Source: Pantoea sp. At-9b (GTDB lineage Bacteria > Pseudomonadota > Gammaproteobacteria > Enterobacterales > Enterobacteriaceae). From it: a stretch of DNA of 64,000 nucleotides. Shown piece by piece: positions 34,929-43,816 of the stretch. Location: contig NC_014837.1 in NCBI RefSeq assembly GCF_000175935.2, positions 3,658,001 through 3,722,000 on the forward strand. The letters run 5' to 3'. Each line of letters opens with the position of its first letter. Position 1 is the stretch's first letter. The translations under genes were made by a program, and so were the position numbers. The notes below the pieces were generated by a model. That model saw only the letters and a program-made list of their open reading frames with translations. It searched no databases and was not told the DNA's origin.

Positions 34929-35473
34929 GAGCGCTCCTCACTAACCCGCTAGCGAGCAGGTGCTGAATTATCGAACAGGAACAAAGATTAAAAAGCATGC
35001 ATAAACGGTCAGTTAACTTTTTAAAAGCGATTCAGCCGCTAATCGTGCCAGTAGGGTCTGGGGACTAGCGCACTGGGACTTTTTTATGTTCATTATCTAT
35101 CGCTGAGTGGAGAATCGTTATTATGTCTGATTAATGTATGAACATAACACTGAACCTTGCATCGCGGTAGAGGGAGTAATAATTCCTTGTTTAGTTTTTT
35201 TTGCCTGCCGGAATCCCTTGCTATCACTGAATTATCGGCGAGTTGAACAAATTGATTAGGGAAAAATCATTGGTGGACCTGACAGGCTTCGCTTTGCTGA
35301 ACTATAGTAAAGAAAACTGATATAAATCATTTCCCTGCCGCATAAGAACTTTCTTAGACAGCAGGGGTTTTGCTGTACCGCCTAATCCGGCTTCTTGTTA
35401 TTTTTCGGTTGATTTCATAAATACATCATCAGGTGAAAAAGCACTGACCTTGGATAATCAGTAAGGAATGATT
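34929..35473. other. Intergenic region between the MHYT gene and the pilus operon (545 bp)
   Basis: AT-rich and without a recognisable gene. It must contain the promoter of the pilus operon and probably that of MHYT copy 2. A sigma-70-like promoter is proposed at 35279-35308, leaving a leader of about 160 nt before the first pilin gene. No inverted repeats typical of an invertible phase switch were seen. Confidence 0.6.
35279..35308 (+). promoter_or_regulatory. Candidate sigma-70 promoter of the pilus operon
   Basis: CTGACA (35279-35284) and TATAGT (35303-35308) match five of six bases each to the -35 and -10 consensus, with an 18-bp spacer. Assigned by eye. Confidence 0.45.
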
Positions 35474-36043
35474 ATGAAACTCAAGCTTTTTCTTTTGGCC
35501 GCCAGCCTGAGCGCTACCTTCCCGCCGTATGCTGCTTTCGCCGCCACCACAACGGGAACCATTAACGCTACGCTTACCCTGACCACCGGCTGCCTGGTGA
35601 ATGGTCAATCCGCTACGACCGGGGTGAACTTCGGTACCTTGAACTTCGGAAGCAGCGCTGCCACTTTCGATACCCTGAATGCCACCCTGGTTGGGGCTTC
35701 CGGCAATGGTATCTACGTGCGCTGCACCACCGGCCAAACCTTTAACGTACAAGTGACCAGCAGTAATGCCGCACCGGCCACCATTTATGGCACCGTGAGC
35801 GGACAGCCACGCTATCTGATCCTCGGCTCCAACAACACGCAAGGCATCGCCTACACCTTGTACAGTGATGCGGCCTTTACCACCGCCATCGCCAATAACA
35901 CCAATATCGCCCCAAGCGGCACCACCGACCCCACTCTGGGGACGAACTACGCCATCTATGGTCGTGTCGTCGGTGGTGGCTTCAACCCGTTGATTCCGGC
36001 GGGGACTTACACCGATACCATTAACGTTGCCGTCAATTACTGA
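35474..36043 (+). CDS. Spore coat U (SCPU) domain pilin subunit, major-subunit-like
   Basis: Exported subunit of 189 residues with a Sec signal peptide (KLKLFLLAASLSATFPPYAAFA) and one SCPU domain, the subunit type of archaic chaperone-usher (Csu) pili. Typical features are the N-terminal GTINATLTLTTGCLVNG strand with its cysteine, NFGTLNFG, a second cysteine in YVRCTTGQ, and the C-terminal GTYTDTINVAVNY beta strand bound by the chaperone. The ATG at 35474 is preferred to 35468 because AAGGA lies 6 bp upstream. It is first in the operon and probably the main rod subunit. Confidence 0.85.
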   Translation: MKLKLFLLAASLSATFPPYAAFAATTTGTINATLTLTTGCLVNGQSATTGVNFGTLNFGSSAATFDTLNATLVGASGNGIYVRCTTGQTFNVQVTSSNAAPATIYGTVSGQPRYLILGSNNTQGIAYTLYSDAAFTTAIANNTNIAPSGTTDPTLGTNYAIYGRVVGGGFNPLIPAGTYTDTINVAVNY

Positions 36044-36072
36044 GGCGCGCATTTCGGTTAAACAGGGTGAGT

Positions 36073-36582
36073 GTGGTAAATGGGTGGACGCGCATTGCTG
36101 GCGGTCTGGCCCTGCTGATAGGGAGTGTCAATGCCTGGGGGTTGCCAACCGCAACCTTCCAGGTCTCTGCTTCAGTGGTGGCTGGCTGCGTGGTCTCCGG
36201 TACAAATCCCGGCGTTTTTGGCACGCTTGATTTTGGCACCCAGTCCGGCGTCGCCAGCAGCAGTGTCAGTGCCACCTTTGTCCAGAGTTCCACCATCAGC
36301 CTTGCCTGCACGCCAGGCACCACTGTCAGCATGTCGATTAACGGCGGCAGCAACTACACCACCACCCGCAACCTGAAACTGGCCAGTTTCACCAATACCG
36401 TGGCCTACAGCCTGTACAGCAACGCCAGCCACACCACCGCGATTGGGGTGAATTCTCCGGTTACCCTCAGCTATAGCAACGCCAACAACATCACGTTGCC
36501 GATTTACGGCGTGTTGCAGCTACCGGGGCCGACGCGCGCCGGGGTTTATACCGATACTTTAACCGTCACCCTGAGCTGGTGA
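36073..36582 (+). CDS. SCPU domain minor pilin subunit (GTG start)
   Basis: Second Csu-type subunit, about 169 residues. A signal sequence (IAGGLALLIGSVNAWG) precedes one SCPU domain with FQVSASVVAGCVVSGTNPG, FGTLDFGTQSG, ISLACTPG and a terminal GVYTDTLTVTLSW strand. There is no ATG in frame near the start; GTG at 36073 has AGGG about 5 bp upstream and is used here, and GTG at 36067 is the alternative. It follows the first pilin by 29 bp and precedes the chaperone by 25 bp, so all are likely co-transcribed. Probably an adaptor or minor subunit. Confidence 0.8.
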   Translation: MVNGWTRIAGGLALLIGSVNAWGLPTATFQVSASVVAGCVVSGTNPGVFGTLDFGTQSGVASSSVSATFVQSSTISLACTPGTTVSMSINGGSNYTTTRNLKLASFTNTVAYSLYSNASHTTAIGVNSPVTLSYSNANNITLPIYGVLQLPGPTRAGVYTDTLTVTLSW

Positions 36583-36607
36583 AGGAACAACGAAGAAGGA
36601 ATAACGC

Positions 36608-37297
36608 ATGAAAAACCTGCTGCTGGTATGGCTGCTCACGTTCAGCGCCCTTAGCCATGCCGCCAACTCGCTGATGATCTGGCCGATCGATCCTGCCATC
36701 AATCCCGACGACAAAGCCAGTGAGCTGTGGCTGGAGAACCGTGGCGATGCAACCACCTTAATGCAGGTCCGCATTTTCACCTGGCAGCAAGTCAACCAGC
36801 GGGAGCAGTATCAGACACAGACCGACGTGGTCGCCAGCCCACCGCTGGTACGCATCGAGCCGGGGCAAAAACAGCTGGTGCGTTTAATCAAACAAACGCC
36901 GCCCGCCGCTGGCAAGGAAATGGCCTACCGCGTGGTGCTGGATGAGATCCCTACCCCACGTACCCCCGGAACCAATCAGGCCGGATTGACGTTCCAGATG
37001 CGCTATTCGGTGCCGCTCTTCGTTTATGGTAACGGGCTGACGTTCGACAGCGCCAAACCCGACCTGAGCTGGCAGGTGGAAAACAGCGGCGGCCGACGCT
37101 GGCTCCTACTGACTAACCACGGCACCGGCCATGCGCGCCTGAGCAATGTCACCATCGGCGGGCGCAAACTGGGTGATGGCCTGTTTGGCTACGTGCTGGC
37201 AAACAGCAGCAACCGCTGGCCACTGGCGGGCAACGTCAGCGGAGAGCTGGAGGCCGAGATGAACAAAGGCCACTGGCGTAGCGCAGCCCTGCGCTGA
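36608..37297 (+). CDS. Archaic pilus periplasmic chaperone (CsuC-like)
   Basis: A 229-residue periplasmic chaperone of the PapD superfamily. After a signal peptide (NLLLVWLLTFSALSHA), the first immunoglobulin-like domain has ELWLENRGDATTLMQVRIFTW and LVRIEPGQKQLVRL, the basic residues that anchor the subunit C-terminus, and domain 2 begins near FQMRYSVPLFVYG. It shuttles SCPU subunits to the usher. AAGGAATAACGC precedes the ATG. Its stop codon overlaps the usher start, indicating coupled translation. Confidence 0.92.
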   Translation: MKNLLLVWLLTFSALSHAANSLMIWPIDPAINPDDKASELWLENRGDATTLMQVRIFTWQQVNQREQYQTQTDVVASPPLVRIEPGQKQLVRLIKQTPPAAGKEMAYRVVLDEIPTPRTPGTNQAGLTFQMRYSVPLFVYGNGLTFDSAKPDLSWQVENSGGRRWLLLTNHGTGHARLSNVTIGGRKLGDGLFGYVLANSSNRWPLAGNVSGELEAEMNKGHWRSAALR

Positions 37298-39735
37298 TGC
37301 GATTTCCGCTCCATCCCTGCGCGCTGGCGGTGACCAGCGCCCTGTGTTGTCTGACACCCCTGATGAGTAGCGCGGAGACCTTCTCCGAGCTGCCGCCGCC
37401 TCCTGCGCTGCAAAACAACGCCGCGGGGCAGCAGTACATGCTGGAGCTGATCATCAACCAAGGGGAACAGGGCAATATCGTGCCGGTAGAACAAAAGAAC
37501 GGCGATTTCTGGCTGCGGCGTGGCGATTTAGAACGGGCCGGTATCCCGGCGGATAAATTGCAAGGCCAGCAGATTAATATCAACCAACTGAACAGCGTGA
37601 AAGTCGCTTATGACAATCAACGTCAACGTCTGCTGCTGACGGTTCCTCCGGCATGGTTACCGGGTCAGGTGATTGGTCAGTCGCACAATGGCCCACGCTA
37701 TCCCGGTCGTACCAGTACCGGCGCGCTACTCAATTACGACTTCTATGCCACCCGTACCGATCACAGTGGTACGCGACTCGCCACCTGGAATGAGTTGCGT
37801 TTGTTTGGTGCCGCCGGACAGTTCTCCAGCAATGGCGTGTTGCAGCAGCAATTAGAAGGCAGCGCGCCGCAGCAGCAGGACGGTTATATTCGTTATGACA
37901 CTTGGTGGAGTAACGAAAACGAACAGGCCGTACTCAGTTGGCGTGCCGGGGATCTCGTCACCGATTCTCTCTCCTGGACCAACAGCGTGCGTCTGGGCGG
38001 TGTGCAGATTGGTCGTGATTTCAGCGTGCGCCCTGACCTCATCACCTACCCGTTGCCACAATTTTCCGGCCAGGCCGCCGTACCTTCCACCGTCGATCTG
38101 TTTATCAACGGCTATCGTTCCAGCCAGGCTAACGTGCAGCCCGGCCCGTGGTCGCTCACCAATGTGCCCTTTGTTAACGGTGCGGGCGATGCCGTCATCA
38201 CCACCACCGACGCGGTAGGCCGCCAGGTCACCACCACGCTACCGTTCTACGTCTCCAGCAATCTGCTGAAACAAGGCTTGTCTGATTACTCCTTTTCAGC
38301 CGGGGCGATGCGTGAAAACTATGGCATCAAAAACGTCGACTATGGCGCAGCCGCGGCCAGCGGTTCCTACCGCTACGGCCTGACTGACTGGCTGACGCTG
38401 GAAACCCACGCGGAGGGCAGCGATGAGGTCGCTATGGGGGGTGCCGGTGGCCAGGTGAGACTGGGCAGTTGGGGGGTGATCAACGGCGCGCTGGCGCAGA
38501 GCCAGATGAGCAGCAAACCGGGCACACAATACAGCTGGGGTTATCAGTACAACAACAGCTGGCTCAGCCTCGGTACCCAACACACGCTGCGCACCGTGGA
38601 TTTTGGCAATCTGGCGCTGGTCGGCAATCGCAGCGACTCGGAAGATACCACCTATTCCCTGGCGCGGCGCAGTGCGCAATACACCGCCAGCGTGTCGATG
38701 AATCAGTACGGTAGTCTCGGGCTGGCGTATCTTGACATCAATAGCGGTAATGGCGAACGCACACGGCTGTGGAACCTGTCGTGGAGTAAAAACCTTTGGG
38801 GTAACAGCAGCCTGTATATCTCGGCCAGTCGCGATCAGCAACAAGGGGAATGGAGTGGTGCCATCTCGTTGGTGATCCCTTTCGGCGAACAGGGTAGTGC
38901 CTCGGTCAGCATGGAACGCGACCAGCAGGGCGAAAATAACCAGCGGATCTATCTGTCGCGGGCCATGCCCAGCGACGGCGGCTATTCCTGGGATGCCTCC
39001 TGGGCCAATCAGGGCGGCAACAGCGGCGATTATCGCCAGGGCAGCCTGCGCTATCGCAACAACAAGGTGGATACCTCGGCGGGCTTTTATGGCGACGATG
39101 ATAATACCACCCAGTGGGCTGATTTCAGTGGCGCGCTGGTGCTGATGGATAACCGCCTGTTTGTCGCCAATCAAATCAACGACGCCTTTGTGCTGGTGAA
39201 AACCAATTACCCCGATGTGAACATCCGCTACGAAAATCAGTCAATGGGGCGCACCGACAAAGAAGGCTATTTGCTGGTGCCATCCATCAGCAGCTATTAC
39301 GCGGCAAAATACGATATCGATACGCTGGACCTGCCCGCCGATATGACCTCACCGCGCGTCGAGCAGCGTTTCGCTGTGAAGCGCCAGAGCGGCTATCTGC
39401 TGAATTTCCCGGTGGAGAAACTGCGTTCCGCCAGTGTCATTCTGCATGACAGCGACGGCAAGCCGCTACCGGTCTCCAGCCAGGTGCTGCGCGCAGGACA
39501 AGCCACTGAGTATGTCGGCTGGGATGGTATCACCTGGATGGAAAACCTGGAGGCCAGCAATCCCATTCAGGTCATCACGCCGGACGGTCGCCGTTGCCAA
39601 ACCGAACTCACGATCGCCAATGGTCAACCCATGGCGCTGAAAACCTATGGTCCGCTCACCTGCGCGCTCCCCCCGCCGCCGCCAGGTGCTGCGCTTCCGA
39701 ATAACGAAAACTCCACTACAGGCATATCGCCATGA
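37297..39735 (+). CDS. Archaic pilus outer membrane usher (CsuD-like)
   Basis: Outer membrane usher of 812 residues that accepts chaperone-subunit complexes and extrudes the pilus. It has a signal peptide (about 1-28), an N-terminal domain (LELIINQGEQGNIVPVEQ), a 24-strand pore with a plug near VDLFINGYRSSQANVQPG and PFVNGAGDAVITTTD, and C-terminal domains with YVGWDGITWMENL. The length fits archaic ushers. The start overlaps the chaperone stop (TGATG), and the stop overlaps the adhesin start (ATGA), so the three genes are translationally linked. Confidence 0.93.
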   Translation: MRFPLHPCALAVTSALCCLTPLMSSAETFSELPPPPALQNNAAGQQYMLELIINQGEQGNIVPVEQKNGDFWLRRGDLERAGIPADKLQGQQININQLNSVKVAYDNQRQRLLLTVPPAWLPGQVIGQSHNGPRYPGRTSTGALLNYDFYATRTDHSGTRLATWNELRLFGAAGQFSSNGVLQQQLEGSAPQQQDGYIRYDTWWSNENEQAVLSWRAGDLVTDSLSWTNSVRLGGVQIGRDFSVRPDLITYPLPQFSGQAAVPSTVDLFINGYRSSQANVQPGPWSLTNVPFVNGAGDAVITTTDAVGRQVTTTLPFYVSSNLLKQGLSDYSFSAGAMRENYGIKNVDYGAAAASGSYRYGLTDWLTLETHAEGSDEVAMGGAGGQVRLGSWGVINGALAQSQMSSKPGTQYSWGYQYNNSWLSLGTQHTLRTVDFGNLALVGNRSDSEDTTYSLARRSAQYTASVSMNQYGSLGLAYLDINSGNGERTRLWNLSWSKNLWGNSSLYISASRDQQQGEWSGAISLVIPFGEQGSASVSMERDQQGENNQRIYLSRAMPSDGGYSWDASWANQGGNSGDYRQGSLRYRNNKVDTSAGFYGDDDNTTQWADFSGALVLMDNRLFVANQINDAFVLVKTNYPDVNIRYENQSMGRTDKEGYLLVPSISSYYAAKYDIDTLDLPADMTSPRVEQRFAVKRQSGYLLNFPVEKLRSASVILHDSDGKPLPVSSQVLRAGQATEYVGWDGITWMENLEASNPIQVITPDGRRCQTELTIANGQPMALKTYGPLTCALPPPPPGAALPNNENSTTGISP

Positions 39736-40709
39736 AAAAAATGCTGGTCCTGCTCACCTTGCTACTCCTGCCCGGTCTGGCGCAAGCTGCCTGTAGCCTG
39801 CCCGCTTCCACCGCCAGCTTTGGTTCGGTCACCACCTTTGTGGTCAATTCAACCATCAGCTCCACATCGACCACCGCCAATGTGAACTGTGGCGCGGGTT
39901 CAGCATTGACCTTGTTAGGCACTAACCAAATCACGTTTCAGCTCGCCAGCGCCTCCAGCGTCAACGGTACACGCGGTGCCATGATCATCAGCGGCAGCAG
40001 CGGCAGCGATAACATTCCGGTACGCCTGTGTATGGACAGCGCCTGTGCCACTGAGCTGACGGTGGGGGGATCGACCTATACCTTTTCACAATCGGTACTG
40101 GCAAACCTTGCCGGCCTGTTCGGTAGCCTGAACTTCGCCTTACCCGTGTATCTGAAGACGGTAACCGGGCAAACGGTGGCGGCAGGCACTTATACCGTGA
40201 CGCTCAATCTTTACGTCACCTATAACATCTGTACCAGCCTTGGCGTGGGCGGCCTGTGCCTGACACCACAGACCGGGACCGGCACCATCCCGATTACGGT
40301 GACGATGGTGATATCGAATGATTGCACCACCATCACCGCCCCCAATGTCAGCTTTGGTAGCGCGCCGTTAGTCAGCAGCTTTTCCACCGTGCAGCAGACC
40401 ATTAGCGTGGTGTGCAGCAAAGGCAGCACCTATACGGTGGGATTGAGTAATGGCAGCTACGCAGCTAATGGCGTGCGCAATATGGCGAGCGGCACCAACC
40501 GGTTGAGTTATGACATCTATCGGGGAACGACCACCACCACGCGCTGGGGACCAACCGGTACCGATCGCTGGAGCAGCAGTGCCTCAACCACTGTCAGTAC
40601 CGATGGCCTGACACGCGGCTACACCTACACCGCGCAGATTCTCACTACGCAGAATACCCCGGCGGCCGGGAATTACACCGATAACGTGGTGGTGGATTTG
40701 TCGTTTTAG
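39732..40709 (+). CDS. Two-domain SCPU tip adhesin (CsuE-like)
   Basis: Exported protein of 325 residues with a signal peptide (KKMLVLLTLLLLPGLAQA) and two SCPU domains: about 18-165 (ACSLPASTASFGSVTTFVV) and about 190-325 (NDCTTITAPNVSFGSAPL), ending in a donor strand (NYTDNVVVDLSF). In the archaic Csu pilus of Acinetobacter the last gene encodes a similar two-domain tip adhesin that binds hydrophobic surfaces, so the same role is inferred. It is the last gene of the operon; a 9-bp-stem hairpin follows. Confidence 0.87.
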   Translation: MKKMLVLLTLLLLPGLAQAACSLPASTASFGSVTTFVVNSTISSTSTTANVNCGAGSALTLLGTNQITFQLASASSVNGTRGAMIISGSSGSDNIPVRLCMDSACATELTVGGSTYTFSQSVLANLAGLFGSLNFALPVYLKTVTGQTVAAGTYTVTLNLYVTYNICTSLGVGGLCLTPQTGTGTIPITVTMVISNDCTTITAPNVSFGSAPLVSSFSTVQQTISVVCSKGSTYTVGLSNGSYAANGVRNMASGTNRLSYDIYRGTTTTTRWGPTGTDRWSSSASTTVSTDGLTRGYTYTAQILTTQNTPAAGNYTDNVVVDLSF

Positions 40710-40715
40710 ATATGT

Positions 40716-40747
40716 CCGTCGCGGCGCAATAGCTGGCACCGCGACGG
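40716..40747. terminator. Hairpin between the convergent pilus operon and MFS gene
   Basis: CCGTCGCGG pairs with CCGCGACGG across a 14-nt loop, 6 bp after the adhesin stop and 12 bp before the MFS stop. No T-run follows on either strand, so termination efficiency is uncertain. Confidence 0.55.
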
Positions 40748-40758
40748 CTGGGGGCAAA

Positions 40759-42075
40759 TCAGGCATTCACCGCCGTCGCACTGTGGCGCGTGCGGTATTG
40801 TTTCACCATGCGGCTAATCAGCAACGTCCCGACCAAACCACACACCGCGGCGAACGACAGCCATACGCCAGGCATCGCTTTATCACCGGTAGCGTGAATC
40901 AGATAGCTGGAGACCGCCGGCGTAAAGCCACCAAACAGCGCCGTCGCCAGGCTGTAAGCCAGAGAGAAACCGGACGCGCGCACTTCAGCAGGCATGATTT
41001 CCGCCAGATACACCACCATCGCCCCGTTATAGCTGGCGTAGAGGAAGGATAACCAGAGTTCAGCCACCACCAGATGACCGAAGGTCGGCGAGCCCACCAG
41101 CCAGTGCAATACCGGCCAGGCGGTGAGGATCATCAGGATGGTAAAGAAAATCAGCAACGGACGGCGGCCGATACGGTCCGACAGCGATCCCATCACCGGT
41201 AACCAGAACAGGTTGGAGAGGCCGACAAACAGCGTCACCAGGAAGCTGTCCTTGTCGCTCATCATCAGTACCGTTTTACCAAATGTCGGGGTAAACGCGG
41301 TAATCATGTAGAACATCACCGTGGTGGTCACCACCATCAGCATACCGGCTAACACCAGCGCCCAGTTTTGTCCCACCGAACGCATAATCTGGCGCATGGT
41401 CGGATGATGTTTACGCTGGCTGAAAGCTTCGGTCTCTTCCAGCATACGGCGAATCCAGAACAGGAATGGCACAATCAAACAGCCAATAACAAACGGGATA
41501 CGCCAGCCCCAATCCGTCACCGCCTCTTTTTCCAACAAATGATTCAGTCCCAGCCCCAACAACGCCGCGAAGATCACCGCTACCTGTTGGCTGCCGGATT
41601 GCCAACTGACATAGAAGCCTTTACGTCCTTTCGGTGCCACTTCAGCCAGATAAACAGATACCCCGCCCAATTCCACCCCGGCGGAGAAGCCCTGCAATAA
41701 ACGACCGATAAGAATCAACACCGGTGCCGCCGCCCCGAGGGTGGCATAACCCGGCACCACGGCAATCGTCAGCGTACCCAGCGCCATAATGCCGAGGGTT
41801 AACAACAACCCTTTGCGGCGACCGTGGTGGTCAATATAAGCACCGAGCACAATCGCCCCTAACGGACGCATCAGGAAACCTGCACCAAAGGTCATCAGCG
41901 TCAGCATCAATGACGCGAACGGGTCATCACCCGGGAAAAAGGTTTTCGCAATCGCGGTAGCGTAATAACCGAACACCATGAAATCGTACATTTCAAGGAA
42001 GTTGCCGCTGGTTACGCTAAAGATGGTTTTGGCACCGCTCTGCGATGACTTTTGTAAAGAAGAAGGTGAGCTCAT
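40759..42075 (-). CDS. MFS transporter of the metabolite:H+ symporter (MHS) family
   Basis: A 438-residue inner membrane symporter with twelve predicted helices. Hallmarks are [20 protein letters not shown] in the first segment, the loop 2-3 motif [31 protein letters not shown] in helix 4-5 and [13 protein letters not shown] between helices 8 and 9. It resembles citrate or tricarballylate carriers (CitA/TcuC) more than ProP; substrate is therefore probably a carboxylate, but this is not proven. It is monocistronic and converges on the pilus operon; no linked catabolic genes are present. Confidence 0.85.
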   Translation of the reverse strand: MSSPSSLQKSSQSGAKTIFSVTSGNFLEMYDFMVFGYYATAIAKTFFPGDDPFASLMLTLMTFGAGFLMRPLGAIVLGAYIDHHGRRKGLLLTLGIMALGTLTIAVVPGYATLGAAAPVLILIGRLLQGFSAGVELGGVSVYLAEVAPKGRKGFYVSWQSGSQQVAVIFAALLGLGLNHLLEKEAVTDWGWRIPFVIGCLIVPFLFWIRRMLEETEAFSQRKHHPTMRQIMRSVGQNWALVLAGMLMVVTTTVMFYMITAFTPTFGKTVLMMSDKDSFLVTLFVGLSNLFWLPVMGSLSDRIGRRPLLIFFTILMILTAWPVLHWLVGSPTFGHLVVAELWLSFLYASYNGAMVVYLAEIMPAEVRASGFSLAYSLATALFGGFTPAVSSYLIHATGDKAMPGVWLSFAAVCGLVGTLLISRMVKQYRTRHSATAVNA

Positions 42076-42273
42076 AGAATTTTCCAGTGTCTTCCATGCG
42101 GAAAGTCCCTTTTATCCTGACGCCCGGCTGGTGAATGTGATCATCTTCACCATTGCACTTTACAAAAGTACGGTTATACGTAACCAAACATTAACAAAGT
42201 TTTTCCACAGCACAATTGCCCGTTTATCTTCCCGATTGGCGCTGTTCCTGTTTGGCTGGCCGCAACGACCATA

Positions 42274-42301
42274 ACAAAAAGGGCGCCCATTGGGGCGCCC
42301 T
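42274..42301 (-). terminator. Rho-independent terminator of exbB-exbD
   Basis: On the minus strand AGGGCGCC and GGCGCCCT form a stem around CCAATG-type loop bases, followed by TTTT. It begins 17 bp after the exbD stop. Confidence 0.88.
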
Positions 42302-42318
42302 CATAACTTTCAGTGAGA

Positions 42319-42741
42319 TTACTTCTTCACCGATTCCATACCCATCAAGCCAATCTTGAGATATCCGGCTTCACGTAGTTGGTCCATCACCGACATCAGG
42401 GTTTCATAACTGACTGATTTGTCGGCCTGGAAGAAGATAGTGGTATCTTTGTTGCCTTCCGTCTGCGCCGTCAGCGCATTGACCAGCGTCTCTTTGGTGA
42501 CCTGATCGTTGCCGATATAGACCTGATTATCTTCTTTAATCGACAAATAGACCGGTTTTTCCGGACGCGGCTGCGGCGCACTGGTGGAAGCGGGCAAATT
42601 GACGCGTACATCAACGGTTGCCAACGGCGCAGCCACCATAAAGATGATCAGCAGAACCAACATCACGTCGATAAACGGCGTCACGTTGATTTCATGCATT
42701 TCGCCATCGCTTTCCAGGTCGTCGTTTAAACGCATCGCCAT
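42319..42741 (-). CDS. exbD: TonB-system inner membrane protein ExbD
   Basis: A 140-residue inner membrane protein that with ExbB forms the proton-driven motor energising TonB for siderophore, haem and vitamin B12 uptake. The single helix at about 22-44 carries the essential Asp in NVTPFIDVMLVLLIIFMV; the periplasmic domain begins with VDVRVNLPASTSAPQPRPEK and ends with KTIGLMG-like sequence near the C-terminus. The length and sequence are close to E. coli ExbD (141). It starts 5 bp after exbB and is followed by a strong terminator. Confidence 0.96.
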   Translation of the reverse strand: MAMRLNDDLESDGEMHEINVTPFIDVMLVLLIIFMVAAPLATVDVRVNLPASTSAPQPRPEKPVYLSIKEDNQVYIGNDQVTKETLVNALTAQTEGNKDTTIFFQADKSVSYETLMSVMDQLREAGYLKIGLMGMESVKK

Positions 42742-42746
42742 CGCTA

Positions 42747-43490
42747 TTACCCTACGCGCAGTTTCTGTGCGGCAGACGCCGGACGCGCCACTTCGTTGGT
42801 CACATTACCCAGATCGAGGTCACGGCTTTGCAGCAGCAACACCTGCGCGGCGACGTCACCGAGCGAGGCTTTGTAGCCAGCGATCATGCGGGCAAACACG
42901 TTGTAGATAACGACGGCAGGAATCGCAGCAACCAGACCAATAGCGGTAGCCAACAGCGCTTCTGCAATCCCCGGTGCAACCACGGCGAGGTTAGTGGTTT
43001 GCGTTTGCGCGATACCAATAAAGCTGTTCATGATGCCCCATACCGTACCGAACAGGCCGATAAACGGCGCCACCGAACCAATAGTGGCGAGGAAACCATT
43101 GCCGCGACCGGCATGACGGCTGAAAGCCGCAACACGACGTTCCAGGCGGAAGCTGGTGCGCTCTTTAATGCCATCGGTGTCTTCCACACCGGCAGACAGT
43201 TCCAGCTCGTTCTGTGCATCGTTGAGTAACACGGCGCTGTGGCTGTTACCTTTGAAGCTGGCGGCGGTGCTGGCGGCGTCATCTAACGATCGCGCATCGC
43301 TCAGGGCCAGATGCTCACGTTTCAGACGGCGTTTGGCTGAACTCAACTCAGCAAACTTACCAAAGAAGATTGCCCAGGTGACCACAGAGGCCAACAACAG
43401 GCCAATCATTACCACCTTTACCACGATATCGGCATGATGATACATACCCCAAACGGAGAGATCCGTCTGCATCAAATCACTGGCTACCAC
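42747..43490 (-). CDS. exbB: TonB-system proton channel ExbB (GTG start)
   Basis: A 247-residue inner membrane protein with three transmembrane helices (about 18-40, 130-155 and 175-200) that assembles as a pentamer around ExbD. Family stretches include DLSVWGMYHHADIVVKVVM, IKERTSFRLERRVAAFSR and GLFGTVWGIMNSFIGIAQ. The GTG start has GGAG about 7 bp upstream; an ATG at residue 7 would trim the conserved N-terminus only slightly. A Fur-like box at 43562-43580 lies upstream, as expected for iron repression. In E. coli exbB is divergent from metC; here TRAP genes lie between. Confidence 0.96.
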   Translation of the reverse strand: MVASDLMQTDLSVWGMYHHADIVVKVVMIGLLLASVVTWAIFFGKFAELSSAKRRLKREHLALSDARSLDDAASTAASFKGNSHSAVLLNDAQNELELSAGVEDTDGIKERTSFRLERRVAAFSRHAGRGNGFLATIGSVAPFIGLFGTVWGIMNSFIGIAQTQTTNLAVVAPGIAEALLATAIGLVAAIPAVVIYNVFARMIAGYKASLGDVAAQVLLLQSRDLDLGNVTNEVARPASAAQKLRVG

Positions 43491-43816
43491 GCTGCATCTC
43501 CAACTTCAATTGCACAGTTCACGATCGAGCGCCGGATCATAACAAATTAGCAGACCGAATTGATAGTAGTTCTCATTACTATTTACAAACGAAAAGTGCG
43601 TTTTTCCACCACAGTTTCTTCCCATTGTGGAGAGGTTTTATAAATGTGACGGACTGTATAAAATTATTAAAACATCGTTTCAAAATGTGATGCATTTCAT
43701 TCAATCAACATCTGCCCACTTTTTCGCCATCATTTTTTCACTATTCTGAGCCAGCCCTGCCTTTTAACGGTGCCGTTGCACTGTCCGATTTCAATACCTC
43801 TTTGCTGGAGCAAAAC
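43491..43816. other. Divergent promoter region, exbB and TRAP operon (326 bp)
   Basis: No gene seen. It contains the Fur box at 43562-43580 nearer exbB, with a TATGAT hexamer on the minus strand at about 43532-43538 that could be the exbB -10. The half towards dctP is AT-rich with runs of A and T but shows no clear operator. Confidence 0.6.
43562..43580 (-). promoter_or_regulatory. Fur box upstream of exbB
   Basis: The minus strand reads AGTAATGAGAACTACTATC, matching the classic GATAATGAGAATCATTATC at 14 of 19 bases. It is 72-90 bp before the exbB GTG. It also faces the divergent TRAP operon and could influence it. Confidence 0.65.

Noticed and set aside
34929..35473. An invertible phase-variation switch upstream of the pilus operon
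   Set aside because: No flanking inverted repeats or recombinase gene were found; the region is better explained as a long promoter/leader region.
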